The notes beneath the pieces were generated by a model. The model made no database searches. It saw only the letters and a list, made by a program, of their open reading frames with translations, and was not told the origin of the DNA. Below are positions 12,658 through 23,007 of a stretch of 64,000 nt of DNA, piece after piece. The stretch's first letter is position 1. The number at the start of each line of letters is the position of its first letter. Source of the stretch: Candidula unifasciata (taxonomy: Eukaryota; Mollusca; Gastropoda; Stylommatophora; Geomitridae); NCBI GenBank assembly GCA_905116865.2, contig CAJHNH020002779.1, forward strand, positions 258,501 through 322,500. Reading direction: 5' to 3'. The translations under genes and the position numbers were made by a program.

Positions 12658-12925
12658 AATTTGTGGGGAAAACAAGAATAGACCCACTGCCTACCAAAAA
12701 GCATGCCGTAAGAGTCGACTAATTGGGGAGCTTCCTTTGAAGTCGGAGTGCATCTGCCAGAGAGGCAAGGAACCAACAGTCTGTATTCAAGAGAATGAGA
12801 TCTGTAAAACTGATGCACACGCAACACTCAGGTTCTGGAGCAGGACTGCAGTTCAGTAGTGGACGAGCAACCAGAACCTTCCGCCAGAGTTTACAGCTGG
12901 TGAACGCGAAGAAAAAAAAAAGCGA
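12658..12925 (+). mobile_element. Rep1 (GAA-tailed dispersed repeat)
   Basis: Contains AGAGTCGACTAATTGGG, CAAGGAACCAACAGTCTG and the 3' end TTTACAGCTGGTGAACGCG followed by AAGAAAAAA. At least twelve further copies or pieces occur in the window on both strands. The conceptual frame (KEPTVCIQ...CKTDAHATLRFW...PPEFTAGE) has a TAG stop here after TAV-Q. The A/GA-rich end suggests retroposition, but no tRNA-like head was found. Confidence 0.85.
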
Positions 12926-12949
12926 ATAAAAAGATGTCAGTCCACGGTG

Positions 12950-13085
12950 GTTTAGCCATCGGCTCGCCGGTAGACGATAGTATTTGGGTCTGACTTCTTT
13001 ATTCGCATCAACCCTGCAGGAATCCTTTTCGGGACTCTTGGTGGCATGAAATGCTAAGCCATTTTAAATGACGCACATAACCTTG
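12950..13085 (+). repeat. Rep6 dispersed repeat
   Basis: Shares GCTCGCCGGTAGACGA, CCTGCAGGAATCCTT and CTCTTGGTGGC with 61645-61785 in the same orientation. No class can be assigned. Confidence 0.65.
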
Positions 13086-13094
13086 TCACAGTTA

Positions 13095-13245
13095 TAACCT
13101 AACCAATGGTCTGCATCACGCTGTCCGCCTTTACTTCCCAAGACTCTTCCCGGTGCCGTTTTAAGCTTGTTCAAGCTGGGAGCCAAGGGCGTTTTGGACA
13201 AATCGATGCGGGTTCCAACCCAAAATCTTCCCCTTCGCATCTTAA
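13095..13245 (-). mobile_element. SINE-B, degenerate
   Basis: Matches the reverse complement of the SINE-B body (GCCTTTACTTCCCAAGACT, AAGCTGGGAGCCAAGG) and ends in a decayed B-box area (GGGTTCCAACCC). The CCTATATG tail portion is absent. Confidence 0.6.
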
Positions 13246-13912
13246 ATCAGCGGCTCTCCGCCTTTTTTAGGTGGTGTACCCTTCAATAAATGGCCAGACC
13301 TCAGCGCCACCATTTATAAACGTGATTTTTTTTTTTTGGGGGGGGGGGGGGGAAGGGGATCCCCATATGCTATTAACAAGAACTTAGAGAAGAACATGCA
13401 CATAAATCAAAGCCTCAAACAACAAAAGAAACAATCCCCAACAAATGGTATTTTAGTATCCAGATATCAGCGTGTGCTAACAAAGACGTCTTGCGATCTC
13501 TCTGGCAAACCTCAACACCAAAAGGTGGAAGGATGACTAAGTAAAAGTAAATAAACAGAGGGGGAACCTTTGAGGCCGTTAAATATTATGAATTAATCAA
13601 GTAACAGAAAGTGTATTGAACAGCACTCATAGTAAAAGTAAGCAGGTAATGTCCTTGTGGTGGGTGATACTGTATTGTCTTGATGATGTCTGCGATTTTT
13701 TTCTCAAGTTTTGGTATTTAACATAACTTTAAAAACATTAGTATACGTATTTGTCATTCAGTACAGTATTATTATTGTTGTTTTTATTGGGGACTAAAGG
13801 CTTAGAATCTAGAGATCCCACTCCACACATCAACTAAGAAAATAGGAAGCTGAACACCCCCTTTCCCCCCCCCCCCAAACTGTCTGTGTCGGCACCCTTG
13901 CATCCAACAGTA
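13246..13912. other. Spacer with poly-G run and a Rep4 scrap
   Basis: A T10G14 stretch lies at 13327-13352. Bases 13585-13645 match Rep4 (TTAATCAAGTAACAG). Bases 13486-13515 share GCGATCTCTCTGG with about 47068. No gene is visible. Confidence 0.5.
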
Positions 13913-13914
13913 TT

Positions 13915-14205
13915 TTGCGGCCTAGAACGTCTGAAGGCAACAACAACAAAAAATGCGTGAAGGCCTAGAACGCGTGAAGGGTTAAAACGCTGAAGGCCTA
14001 GAAGGTGTGAAGGCCTAGAATGCATGAAGTGCTAGAGCGCCTAAAGGTCTAGATGTTGTGAAGGCCTTGAACACGTAAAGGCCTAGAATGCGTGAAAACC
14101 TATAATGCGCGAAGGCCTAGAACGCGTGAAGGCCTAGAACGCGTGAAGGCCTAGAACGCGTGAAGGCCTAGAACGCGTGAAGATCTGCAGCGTGTGAAGG
14201 TTTAA
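13915..14205. repeat. 18-bp minisatellite
   Basis: The unit GAACGCGTGAAGGCCTAG is repeated about 15 times. Units are most uniform at 14105-14180 and more divergent upstream. Each intact unit contains ACGCGT (MluI) and AGGCCT (StuI) sites. Confidence 0.92.
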
Positions 14206-14990
14206 TATTTCTCACCCCCAACAACAGCACCTTCGATGTAACTACGGTTAGATTAATATAGTATAATTAACAAAATAATCTGTCAATCGTCACTCATATA
14301 AAGAAGAGGAGACTGGACGAAGGTACCGTTAGACCAGTGGTTTTTAATCTTTGTGTTAGCACCTCCTTGAATATGACAAGACACCCACGTTTCTTCCTCT
14401 TCATCCCCCCCCCCCCGCCCTTTTTTTTAAGTTACTAAAAAAAGAAGGCAAAAATGACAAACTTCTAGAACATCCACACAAGTCAAAATACAGAGAAGAA
14501 AGAATCATGAACAATTGTTAATTTAGCGTGCAAAAATCAATGCGGGTTAATTTGGTCTTGATGGTTTGTGCTTGGGGGGTGGGAGGTGTGCTGACGGACA
14601 AGGCACAACGGAGATCACTATCCGTATCAAGCTGGTAGCGCTGTTTTATTTATTTTTTAGCTGTTAATATTTTATTTGTAATTAAACTTGGTGGTGTAGG
14701 GGGTGTTTAAGAAATACACATTTCGCCAAAAATTGCCACAACGGTATCCCGTAGAAAATGCAAAAGGAAGTATGCAATGACAGCTATGTAACAGACCCTG
14801 TAATGGTAACAAGCGCAGACGCGCGTAACAATGTCTGCGCTGGTTGATTTCATACTGCCGGATCTATTACCTGGTGGTCTCTGTAGCCTCAGCTTTGCTT
14901 ACAGTCCATCATTGACACCATAAATAACATTACAACAGAGACGTCTTGGCTTGTTTCCGCCATGACTAAATGATAGGGCAGTGTGGCCCA
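14206..14990. other. No recognisable feature
   Basis: Contains poly-C (14405-14417) and one hAT-terminus-like CAGTGGTTTTTAATC at 14337, but I found no matching right end. No gene is supported. Confidence 0.4.
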
Positions 14991-14993
14991 TAA

Positions 14994-15112
14994 TTTCTTC
15001 TTTTTCTTCTTCTTCTTCTTCTTCTTCTTCTTCTTCTTCTTCATCTTCTTCTTCTTCTTCTTCTTCTTCTTCTTCTTCTTCTTCTTCTTCTTCTTCTTCT
15101 TCTTCTTCATCT
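14994..15112. repeat. (TTC)n microsatellite
   Basis: About 36 TTC/CTT triplets with two CAT interruptions. It directly abuts a SINE-B in minus orientation. Open K- or S-runs in the frames are trivial. Confidence 0.97.
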
Positions 15113-15127
15113 TTGCCTCAGGCACAA

Positions 15128-15370
15128 CAAGCATATGGGAAGAGCACCCATACTTGTACAGACCAATCGGCACTAGGCGGGTAATGTGGTCAGCATTACG
15201 CCTGTGGTCTTTACTTCCCTAGGACATGCATCCTGGTACCCATTTTAGGCTAGGTCGACCTGCAACGCCCCATACCACGATAAAAATCAGTGCAGCAGGC
15301 AGTGGGTTACGATCGCGGTACGTTGGAGTGACGAGTCAGACTCGCACCACCTAATTAATCCACGGATGCC
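15128..15370 (-). mobile_element. SINE-B
   Basis: Reverse complement of SINE-B: CATATGGGAAGAGCACCC, GACCAATCGGCACTAG, TTTACTTCCCTAGGAC, TAGGTCGACCTGCAACG. The tRNA-like head near 15310-15365 is decayed (GTGGGTTACGATCGCGG). Confidence 0.75.
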
Positions 15371-15582
15371 GCTCAGATAAATAGTGCTGTTGTATTTTTC
15401 CATGGTTGCTTGACGTCCTTCTCCTCTGCTGGTGTATGTCTTGTACGGCATAGCGTTACAAGTATTTTAAGTGGGCAAACCATCAATGTGCTGCAGCAGT
15501 TTATGTGATGTTTAGGGGCTAGCTTTGTTGTCATTCCGGCCGTGCTAGGGTTGTTTATAGCAGGCATTCGTGCTATAATTGT
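15371..15582. other. No recognisable feature
   Basis: Short unique stretch before the next minisatellite. Confidence 0.4.
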
Positions 15583-16345
15583 TTATGTCATGTCAACTAA
15601 CTAGCGCTGTGTAGGCCGTGTCAACGTTCTAGAGTTGGCTATACCATGCCAACGTGCTAGAGCTGGCTATGCCTTGTCAACGTGCTAGAGTTGGCTATGC
15701 CCTGTCAACGTGCTAGAGTTGTGTATGCCACGGCCACGTGCTAGAGTTGTGTATGCCATGTCAACGTGCTAGAGTTGTGTATGCCACGGCCACGTGCTAG
15801 AGTTGTGTATGCCATGTCAACGTGCTAGAGTTGTGTATGCCATGTCGACGTGCTAGAGTTGTGTATGCCATGTCAATGCGCAAGAGTTGTGTATGCCATG
15901 TCAACGTGCTAGAGTTGTTAATGCCACGTCAACGTGCTAGAGTTGTATATGCCACGTCAACGTGTTAGAGTTGTATATGCCACGTCAACGTGCTAAAGTT
16001 GTGTATGTCATGTCAACGTGCTAGAGTTGTGTATGTCACGCCCACGTGCTAGAGTTGTGTATGTCATGTCAACGTGCTAGAGTTGTGTATGCCACGTCAA
16101 CATGCTAGAGTTATGTTTGCCACGTCAATGTGCTAGAGCTGTGTATGCCACGTCAACATGCTAGAGTTGTGTTTGCCACGCCCACGTGCTAGAGCTGTCT
16201 ATGCCACGTCAACGTGCTAAAGTTGTGTATGTCATGTCAACGTGCTAAAGTTGTGTATGTCATGTCAACATGCTAGAGTTATGTTTGCCACGTCAATGTG
16301 CTAGAGCTGTGTATGTCATGACTAGTTGTGCTAGAGTCTTTTACA
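15583..16345. repeat. 28-bp minisatellite with E-box-like variants
   Basis: About 27 units built on GTCAACGTGCTAGAGTTGTG plus TATGCCAT. Several units carry GCCACGTGC, creating the palindrome CACGTG. Divergent edge units (15590-15660, 16310-16345) suggest expansion from the centre. Confidence 0.93.
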
Positions 16346-16378
16346 TTATATTAAAGTGCTATATCTATTTACTACATG

Positions 16379-16566
16379 TTCTTCTTCTTCTTCTTCTTGT
16401 TCACCGGCTGTGAATTCCGGCGGTAAGTCGCGGTTGTTCGTCCAAAATGGACTTTTGGCTTTTACCTTGACCTGAGTTTTGCGTGTACATCCGTTTTACT
16501 GGCTTATTTGTTTGCAGTTCTCGTTCCCCGCCTCTCCGGCAGATGTACTCCGACTTCGGAGGAAAC
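16379..16566 (-). mobile_element. Rep1, 3' half
   Basis: Begins with (CTT)n then TTCACCGGCTGTGAATTC, and includes TCTCCGGCAGATGTACTCC. It stops at the midpoint of the family consensus. The CTT run is the reverse complement of the GAA tail seen in other copies. Confidence 0.75.
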
Positions 16567-16574
16567 TACATGTT

Positions 16575-17765
16575 CAAGGGCTAGATATAAATGTTTACTC
16601 AACGAGTAAGTTCCAGACAGAAACGTTTACTATACGTCTAAGTGCTAGATAGAAATGTTTACTTCTTGTCTAAGTGCTAGGTACAAAGTTTACTCTATGT
16701 CTTAGTGCTAGATATAAATAGTTACTGCGTGTCTAAGTGTTTCAGTGCTAGATACAAATGTTTACTCCATGTCTAAGTGCTAGATACAACTGTTTACTCT
16801 GTGTTTCAGTGCTAGATATTAATGTTTACTCCATGTCTAAGCGCTAGATACAAATGTTTACTCCATGTCTAGGTGCTAGATACAAATGTTTACTCTGTGT
16901 TTCAGTGCTAGATACAAATGTTTACTCTTTGTCTAAGTGCTATATTCAAATGTTTACTCCATGTCTAAGTGCTAGATACAACTGTTTATTCTGTGTTTCA
17001 GTGCTAGATACAAATGTTTACTCTGTGTTTGTGTGCTCGCTATAAATGTTTACTCCAGGTCTAAGCGTTAGATACAACTGTTTACTCTGTGTTTAAGTGC
17101 TAGATATAAATGTTTACTCCATGTCTAAGTGTTAGATACAACTGTTTACTCTGTGTTTAAGTGCTAGATATAAATGTTTACTCCATGTCTAAGTGTTAGA
17201 TACAACTGTTTACTTTGTGTTTAAGTGCTAGATATAAATGTTTACTCCATGTCTAAGTGCTAGATACAAATGTTTGTTCCGTGTCTAAGTGCTAGATACA
17301 AATGTTTGTTCCGTGTCTAAGTGCTATATATAAATGGTTACTCCATGTCTAAGTGATATATATAAATGTCCATGTCTAAGTGCTAGATGCAAATGGTTAC
17401 TCCATGTCTAAGTGATATATATAAATGTCCATGTCTCAGTGCTAGATACAAATGTTTGTTCCGTGTCTAAGTGCTAGATACAAATGTTTGTTCCGTGTCT
17501 AAGTGCTAGATATAAATGGTTCCTCCATGTCTAAGTGATATATATAAATGTCCATGTCTAAGTGCTAGATACAAATGTTTGTTCCGTGTCTAAGTGCTAG
17601 ATATAAATGGTTACTCCATGTCTAAGTGATATATATATAAATGTCCATGTCTAAGTGCTAGATACAAATGTTTGTTCCGTGTCTAAGTGCTAGATATAAA
17701 TGGTTACTCCATGTCTAAGTGATATATATAAATGTCCATGTCTAAGTGCTAGATACAAATATGCG
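16575..17765. repeat. 32-bp minisatellite with a higher-order 3' block
   Basis: The basic unit GTGCTAGATACAAATGTTTA plus CTCCATGTCTAA is repeated about 37 times. From about 17340 a short unit (GTGATATATATAAATGTCC) alternates with normal units, recurring at about 17532, 17626 and 17718, giving a composite period of about 92 bp. The array shares TCTAAGTGCT with the TCTAAGTACT of the array at 9.8 kb. Confidence 0.93.
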
Positions 17766-17914
17766 GACCTAAATCTTCAGACTCACGACTCCGGATAGTT
17801 CGACGTTAGTCTCCCCCATATCCCGCCCATATACACACTAACTAATTTCTGATTGGTAGATCCCGAGCCGCGTGACCTTCTCCTTACGCAGATGTTCTAC
17901 AATGCCGTTGGGTT
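17766..17914. other. No recognisable feature
   Basis: Unique-looking sequence. Confidence 0.4.
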
Positions 17915-18175
17915 CTTTTTACGATGGTCTCCCCAGTTGCATACCACCAGTTGTAGGTCAACTCCAGTGATAAGTTGGTTGGGTTAGTCTACCGGTGTCG
18001 AGGTTATGGGTGTCGCAGCCTGTTGTCTGGTATTTACGTTTTTATTTTCGAGAAAGAGGCGGCCTGTGACATAGGTTTTGTCACTCCCTAGGGGGGTTGT
18101 TAGACCCAGTATCTAAATGTTTTAGAAGTGTTAAAAGCTCTGGCATGGTAAAATATACAACACGCAATATGAGGG
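17915..18175 (+). repeat. Rep3 copy, left arm of an inverted pair
   Basis: Includes GGTCTCCCCAGTTGC, TATTTACGTTTTTATTTTCG, CTGTGACATAGGTTTTG and TTAAAAGCTCTGGCATGG. It pairs in reverse orientation with 18295-18577. Other copies lie at 40055-40215 and 47315-47565. Class unknown. Confidence 0.75.
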
Positions 18176-18294
18176 CGAGTGCGGAATATCCCTGTGACCT
18201 TGTGTAAAAGTCGGATCGCTCGAGGCCGACCTATCAGAGTGGGGCGGTCAGTAGGTCATCCAATCAGAAGCGAGCTAGAGTGTCGCGCTGTGCA
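18176..18294. other. Spacer between inverted Rep3 copies
   Basis: Unique sequence forming the centre of the inverted arrangement; no gene. Confidence 0.5.
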
Positions 18295-18577
18295 AATGGG
18301 GAGACCAGCGTAAAATTTACCTGCCGTTGATATCGCGTGGTATATAATTCAGCACACCAGAGCTTTTAATACTCCAAAAGCATGGACAAACTGGATCTAA
18401 CACAAACCCAACCCCAGAGAGTGCTGCAACCTATGTCACATGCATTATCTTTCTCGGAATAAAAACGTAAATGCAAGACATCGGAGGAACCAAACAACAG
18501 AGCGGGACACACCAGTTACCTTCATGAAAGTCGACCAGCCTAACAGTCGAACTAACCCACGACCCCCTGTCTACACC
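18295..18577 (-). repeat. Rep3 copy, right arm of an inverted pair
   Basis: The reverse complement contains TTTACGCTGGTCTCCCC, TTAAAAGCTCTGGTGTGC, TGTGACATAGGTTGCAGCAC and ATTTACGTTTTTATTCCG. A small MITE is inserted just beyond its outer end at 18578. Confidence 0.78.
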
Positions 18578-18690
18578 CAGTGTTGCCATATTGGCATTTT
18601 TGATGCCAGATTCCACAAATTTGGCATTTTCTTGCATATTTTGAGTAGTGGTTTTGGCATAACATGAAGTTTTTTCATCTGGCAACCCTG
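18578..18690 (+). mobile_element. 113-bp hAT-like MITE
   Basis: The termini CAGTGTTGCCATAT and ATCTGGCAACCCTG are inverted repeats (10 of the first 11 bases match). The flanks TCTACACC (18570-18577) and TCTACGCC (18691-18698) match at 7 of 8 positions, an 8-bp target duplication typical of hAT. The interior is AT-rich and non-coding. The termini resemble those of the 505-bp element at 29393, so the same transposase may have moved both. Confidence 0.82.
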
Positions 18691-18698
18691 TCTACGCC

Positions 18699-18945
18699 GC
18701 CCTTAAAATTTTTTTCTAAATAAAAGGCAGCAGCGACAGTTTGACAGTGCTCCGCCCTCGTCACAAAACATCACTGGCAGTGATGACTAAGCTAAGAAAA
18801 GCTCAGCCATAAACTAGGCGCTTTTTTTTTTTTTCAATTTTTCCTGAGTAAGTTCGTCCAAGACCGGTCTGGGTTTGTCCGACGAAGCAATTAACATCCG
18901 ATGCCGTACAGCAGGCCTAGTATTGGGATAGCTGCCCCCTCTTCC
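18699..18945. other. No recognisable feature
   Basis: Includes a T12 run at 18823; no gene. Confidence 0.4.
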
Positions 18946-18954
18946 CACAGCATA

Positions 18955-19370
18955 AGGCAAATCCCATCAGTACAAAGAGACATCCCATACAAAGCATATG
19001 CATTCCCACCCTATACTACCAGTGCCAGATGTGGTCCCTCACAACAAAACATACAAGAAAATTAGTAACCATGGAAATGAGGTGTCTGAGAAAGGCTGTA
19101 GGAGTGACCAGAAAAGATCAAATCAGGAATGAGGTCATACGAAATAAAGTCGGCACAGAACCAATTCTAAATTATATACAAAGACAGCAAATTAAATGGG
19201 TTGCTCACTTCTGGAGAATGCCTTCTGATTCTATACCATACAATGCATATACCAAAAGAGTAGGACGTAGATCAAGAGCAAGATGGGAAGATAACATCAG
19301 AGAAACTCTACAACACTACGGTGTGTCTATGGTTGAAGCAGCCAGAAGAGCACGAAGCTGGACCTAATAT
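18955..19370 (+). pseudogene. Non-LTR retrotransposon RT, C-terminal fragment
   Basis: An open frame from 19029 to 19367 reads LRKAVGVTRKDQIRNEVIR, then IQRQQIKWVAHFWRMPSD and RRSRARWEDNI. This is the characteristic C-terminal region (after the RT catalytic core) of LINE polyproteins related to those often misannotated as craniofacial development protein 2-like. The catalytic YADD region and endonuclease are missing. The frame is unusually clean for 112 codons, suggesting a fairly young 5'-truncated copy. Confidence 0.8.
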
Positions 19371-19600
19371 CTCCCTCGACACCCGAAGCGGTAAAAAGAG
19401 GACGTAAAGAAGAAGTTTGTCCGAATCACTTGTTAACATTTGTAATTCCCCTAAGACAGAAAGGAGGCAAGAGATTCTCACTGCAGTCCCTTCTCCTGTT
19501 TCTTCACTTGTACTGGTCCAGGATATGCCTTCCAGTGCGTTCAACATAGCTTTAAACAGTGCATTGTCTTCACGGCTGCCAAAAGGATTATAATCAAAGC
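19371..19600. other. No recognisable feature
   Basis: Sequence downstream of the RT fragment; nothing identified. Confidence 0.4.
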
Positions 19601-19604
19601 CCAA

Positions 19605-19790
19605 GCTATACTGACAAAACCCCAAACAATACATAAACAAACAAAATCAAAAACCCAAGACTATGATTAAAAAGTAAAAAATGTTATAGATACGAAAAGA
19701 AATATTTACACACTTTATATAATAATGATATATTTTTTTAAAATCAAGATTCCAAAAAACTAGAAGTCAAATAAATAAAACTCCTAGATA
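19605..19790 (-). mobile_element. CAGGG-type MITE, degenerate copy
   Basis: The reverse complement resembles the interior of the elements at 24524-24783 and 30093-30337 (CTTGGGTTTTTGATTTTG, ACGAAAAGAAATATTTACAC on the plus strand). The terminal CAGGG motifs are not preserved. Confidence 0.5.
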
Positions 19791-20084
19791 CTGGGGAAAA
19801 CCCAAGTAGTGGCAGCCCTGGACTGTCTTTCGCGTGAATACCACACAATTGAGCCGACAAAACTGGTCTGTCCACTTAAAAGCAAGGAGGTGAGATAAAC
19901 GTGGCCACTGTTGGAGCTGGAGCAGACCATGTGTAAATTTGCCGTGACGCCTTAAGAATAAAGGGTTGGGTATAACATGGCACGGTTTTGATTTGACTTC
20001 CACCGATTGTTTGCAGGTTCCTGATTCTATATACTTCTTCTACCGCTTTCCATTCTCCTTCTCGCCCTTTTTCCTCTTGTTCTT
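19791..20084. other. No recognisable feature
   Basis: Unique-looking sequence bordering the polypyrimidine array. Confidence 0.4.
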
Positions 20085-21372
20085 CTTCATTCTTCACTCT
20101 TTTTGCTTTCGTTCTACCCCCGTCTTGTTTTCATTCTTCATTCTTCTTGCTTTCGTTCTACTCCCGTCTAGTTTTCATTCTTCACTTTTCTTGCTTTCGT
20201 TCCTCTCCCGTCTTGTTTTCATTCTTTACTCTTCTTGCTTTTGTTCTACTCCCGTCTAGTTTTCATTCTTTACTCTTCTTGCTTTCGTTCCTCTCCCGTC
20301 TTGTTTTCATTCTTTACTCTTCTTGCTTTCGTTCCTCTCCCGTCTTGTTTTCATTCTTTACTCTTCTTGCTTTTGTTCTACTCCCGTCTTGTTTTCAATC
20401 TTCACTCTTCTTGCTTTCGTTCCTCTCCCGTCTAGTTTTCATTCTTCACTCTTCTTGCTTTCGTTCCTCTCCCGTCTTGTTTTCATTCTTTACTCTTCTT
20501 GCTTTTGTTCTACTCCCGTCTAGTTTTCATTCTTCACTCTTCTTGCTTTTGTTCTACTCCCGTCTTGTTTTCAATTTTCACTCTTCTTGCTTTCGTTCCT
20601 CTCCCGTCTTGTTTTCATTCTTCACTCTTCTTGCTTTCGTTCTACTCGCGTCTTGTTTTCATTCTTCACTCTTCTTATTTCGTTCTACTCCCGTCTTGTT
20701 TTCATTCTTCACTCTTCTTGCTTTCGTTTCTCTCCCGTCTAGTTTTCATTCTTCACTCTTCTTGCTTTCGTTCCTCTCCCGTCTTGTTTTCATTCTTCAC
20801 TCTTCTTGCTTTCGTTCTACTCCCGTCTTGTTTTCATTCTTCACTCTTCTTGCTTTCGTTCTACTCCAGTCTAGTTTTCTTTCTTCACTCTTCTTGCTTT
20901 CGTTCCTCTCCCGTCTTGTTTTTATTCTCCACTCTTCTTGCTTTCGTTCCTCTCCCGTCTTGTTTTTATTCTCCACTCTTCTTGCTTTCGTTCCTCTCCC
21001 GTCTTGTTTTTATTCTCTACTCTTCTTGCTTTCGTTCTACTCCCGTCTTGTTTTCATTCTTCACTCGTCTTGCTTTCGTTCCTCTCCCGTCTTGTTTTTA
21101 TTCTCCACTCTTCTTGCTTTCGTTCCTCTCCCGTCTTGTTTTCATTCTTCACTCGTCTTGCTTTCGTTCCTCTCCCGTCTTTGTTTTTATTCTCCACTCT
21201 TCTTGCTTTCGTTCCTCTCCCGTCTTGTTTTTATTCTCCACTCTTCTTGCTTTCGTTCCTCTCCCGTCTTGTTTTCATTCTTCAGTCGTCTTGCTTTCGT
21301 TCCTCTCCCGTCTTGTTTTTATTCTCCACTCTTCTTGCTTATCGTTCTTCTCCGTTCTTGTTTTCTTGCATC
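20085..21372. repeat. 44-bp polypyrimidine minisatellite, about 29 units
   Basis: The unit is CTTGCTTTCGTTCCTCTCCC plus GTCTTGTTTTCATTCTTCACTCTT in two parts. The plus strand is overwhelmingly C/T. Because 44 is not a multiple of 3 and no frame of the unit carries a stop, all three plus frames stay open, giving overlapping frames up to 430 codons (20147-21439). These F/L/S-rich frames have no start context or domain. I regard them as non-coding. The strand asymmetry could support triplex or R-loop structures. Confidence 0.95.
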
Positions 21373-21650
21373 ACTTTTTTTTACGTTTTTCGCCCCCCCC
21401 CCCCCCCGACATATTTTCATGCTTCTCACCCAGTCGTAAGCAAAGCGTCACATGTCTATGAGTGCAAATCAATACATGTCTGTTTGTTTATAAGATATAA
21501 TGTTTACTTGATCTCAAAGACTCCCCGTCTTCAAATGCAAAAAGAAAATTGGCTCTGCTTCGAAAAACGGTTCCAAATTATCAAGGCCTAAAATATAACC
21601 TAACAGGGCCTCAGTCACGAGTAAATTGCGGACCTCTTTCCGGTCACTAT
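21373..21650. other. Spacer with poly-C run
   Basis: Poly-C at 21393-21407; otherwise no feature. Confidence 0.4.
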
Positions 21651-21812
21651 ACCGCCACCGCCTAGAGTATCTTCCGCGCCGCTACGCGGGGCTAAACTAG
21701 ATGGCTGGGACTCACGAGCAAATAAAATGATGTAAGCTGCAGGAGATGCGGTAGCTGCTGCTCGTGAGTCCTAGCCATCTAGTTTAGCTAGAGAGATACT
21801 CTCGGTGGTGAC
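21651..21812. repeat. Long inverted repeat (hairpin or foldback MITE)
   Basis: The left arm ends with CTAAACTAGATGGCTGGGAC then TCACGAGCA (21692-21720). The right arm begins TGCTCGTGAGTCCTAGCC (21759) and continues ATCTAGTTTAG. The inner 29 bp match with one mismatch, and outer segments (AGAGTATCT; CCACCG) also pair after a small left-arm insertion containing CGCGCCGCTACGCGG. The loop is about 38 bp. No second copy was noticed here. Confidence 0.85.
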
Positions 21813-22720
21813 TTTAACTCGGCGGAAGCTTTTCCGCGGTATGCTGTGTAGTTGCCGCAATTTTCATGTGACTAAGCCCCTGTAAGTATTTTCGGCCTCG
21901 ATAATTTGGGACCGTTATTCAGGGGGCAGCCGAAAAATGCCCTATTTTACTATTATTGTTTACTATTATCACAAAAAAGCTGCTTGGTTTAGTATAAAAC
22001 GTATCGAGAGAGAAAAGAAAACGTTCGTTATGTGCTTTCGCCACTCAAGCAGAAACTGTAACGTACTACCACCATACTTGCTGTGCACGCATACTTTTAA
22101 CAGCGAAGCGACAAGGACGACAATACCACGTGATGCCCTCTCCCGTAGAATAGTTACCTGTTAACGCTTATTAATATGTGAACTTATATGATCGCGCTTG
22201 GCCATCGACCGCCTGAAACCTCCTTAGCATCCGACACACAGCCCGTTCCTCCCGTAAACATACACATCAAGCCACCCACTTGTCTGTCTAGAGCAACTTT
22301 AGTCAAAGTGTTTACTTACTTACCCCCTACTTCTGGCAAAAATAAGACCCACAGAGTTTACGAATTATTAAGCGAGAGGGCGCATGGTCTGGTTGTGTAG
22401 GTCAAGGACTAATCTTGCCTTTATCACCGAAACTCCAGCAATCCCAAAATGTTACAGCTAGTTTGGCGTGTTCAGACACCAGTCTTCGTCCCATCCCGCA
22501 CACACAAGACGCCACCGGTAGTTTTTGATAGACGGGGCGCGCTTGTGTCATTGTGTATGGTAGCAAACGACATGTTTGAGTGCCACTGGAGCAATGTCAG
22601 ATGTATTATCTTAACGGGGAAACAGCGGTGGGTCTTTCATGTCTTGTTGATTATTAGAGGGGAGAGTTATGATTTTTTAGGAGCTCTATCTGTCTGTATA
22701 TCTATCTATATATCTATCTG

Positions 22721-22722
<2 letters not shown>
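21813..22722. other. No recognisable gene
   Basis: About 900 bp of unique-looking sequence. Short open frames (75, 70 and 144 codons) show no domain, and the last runs into the TA repeat. Short GATA-like steps (TCTATCTATATATCTATC) start the repeat near 22690. Confidence 0.4.

Positions 22723-22808
<86 letters not shown>
22723..22808. repeat. (TA)n-(CA)n microsatellite
   Basis: About 34 TA units pass into six CA units. Left of a SINE-C fragment that is itself followed by a second TA tract. Confidence 0.97.
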
Positions 22809-22810
22809 TT

Positions 22811-22912
22811 TCCTGATCCTGAAATACTCTGGGTAGATTTCTCTAAGTTTTGCCCGGGCACCGGCGTTAGGCTACTCTTTTAGATTTCAACTGCCAAGAA
22901 ATTTTCTACCTA
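22811..22912 (-). mobile_element. SINE-C internal fragment
   Basis: Contains CTGGGTAGATTTCTC, TTAGGCTACTCTTTTAG and CTGCCAAGAAATTTTC, matching the SINE-C body. It is bounded on both sides by TA tracts. Confidence 0.75.
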
Positions 22913-22916
22913 AGTA

Positions 22917-22917
22917 G

Positions 22918-23007
<90 letters not shown>

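Noticed and set aside
14337..14420. hAT left end CAGTGGTTTTTAATC
   Set aside because: No right end or target duplication found.
6328..17765. CRISPR-like arrays (26-32-bp repeats)
   Set aside because: Repeats are contiguous or have no unique equal-length spacers, no cas genes, and the sequence is plainly animal DNA.
20147..21461. 430-codon F/L/S-rich frame resembling a membrane protein
   Set aside because: Open in all three frames because the 44-bp repeat lacks stops; no gene structure.
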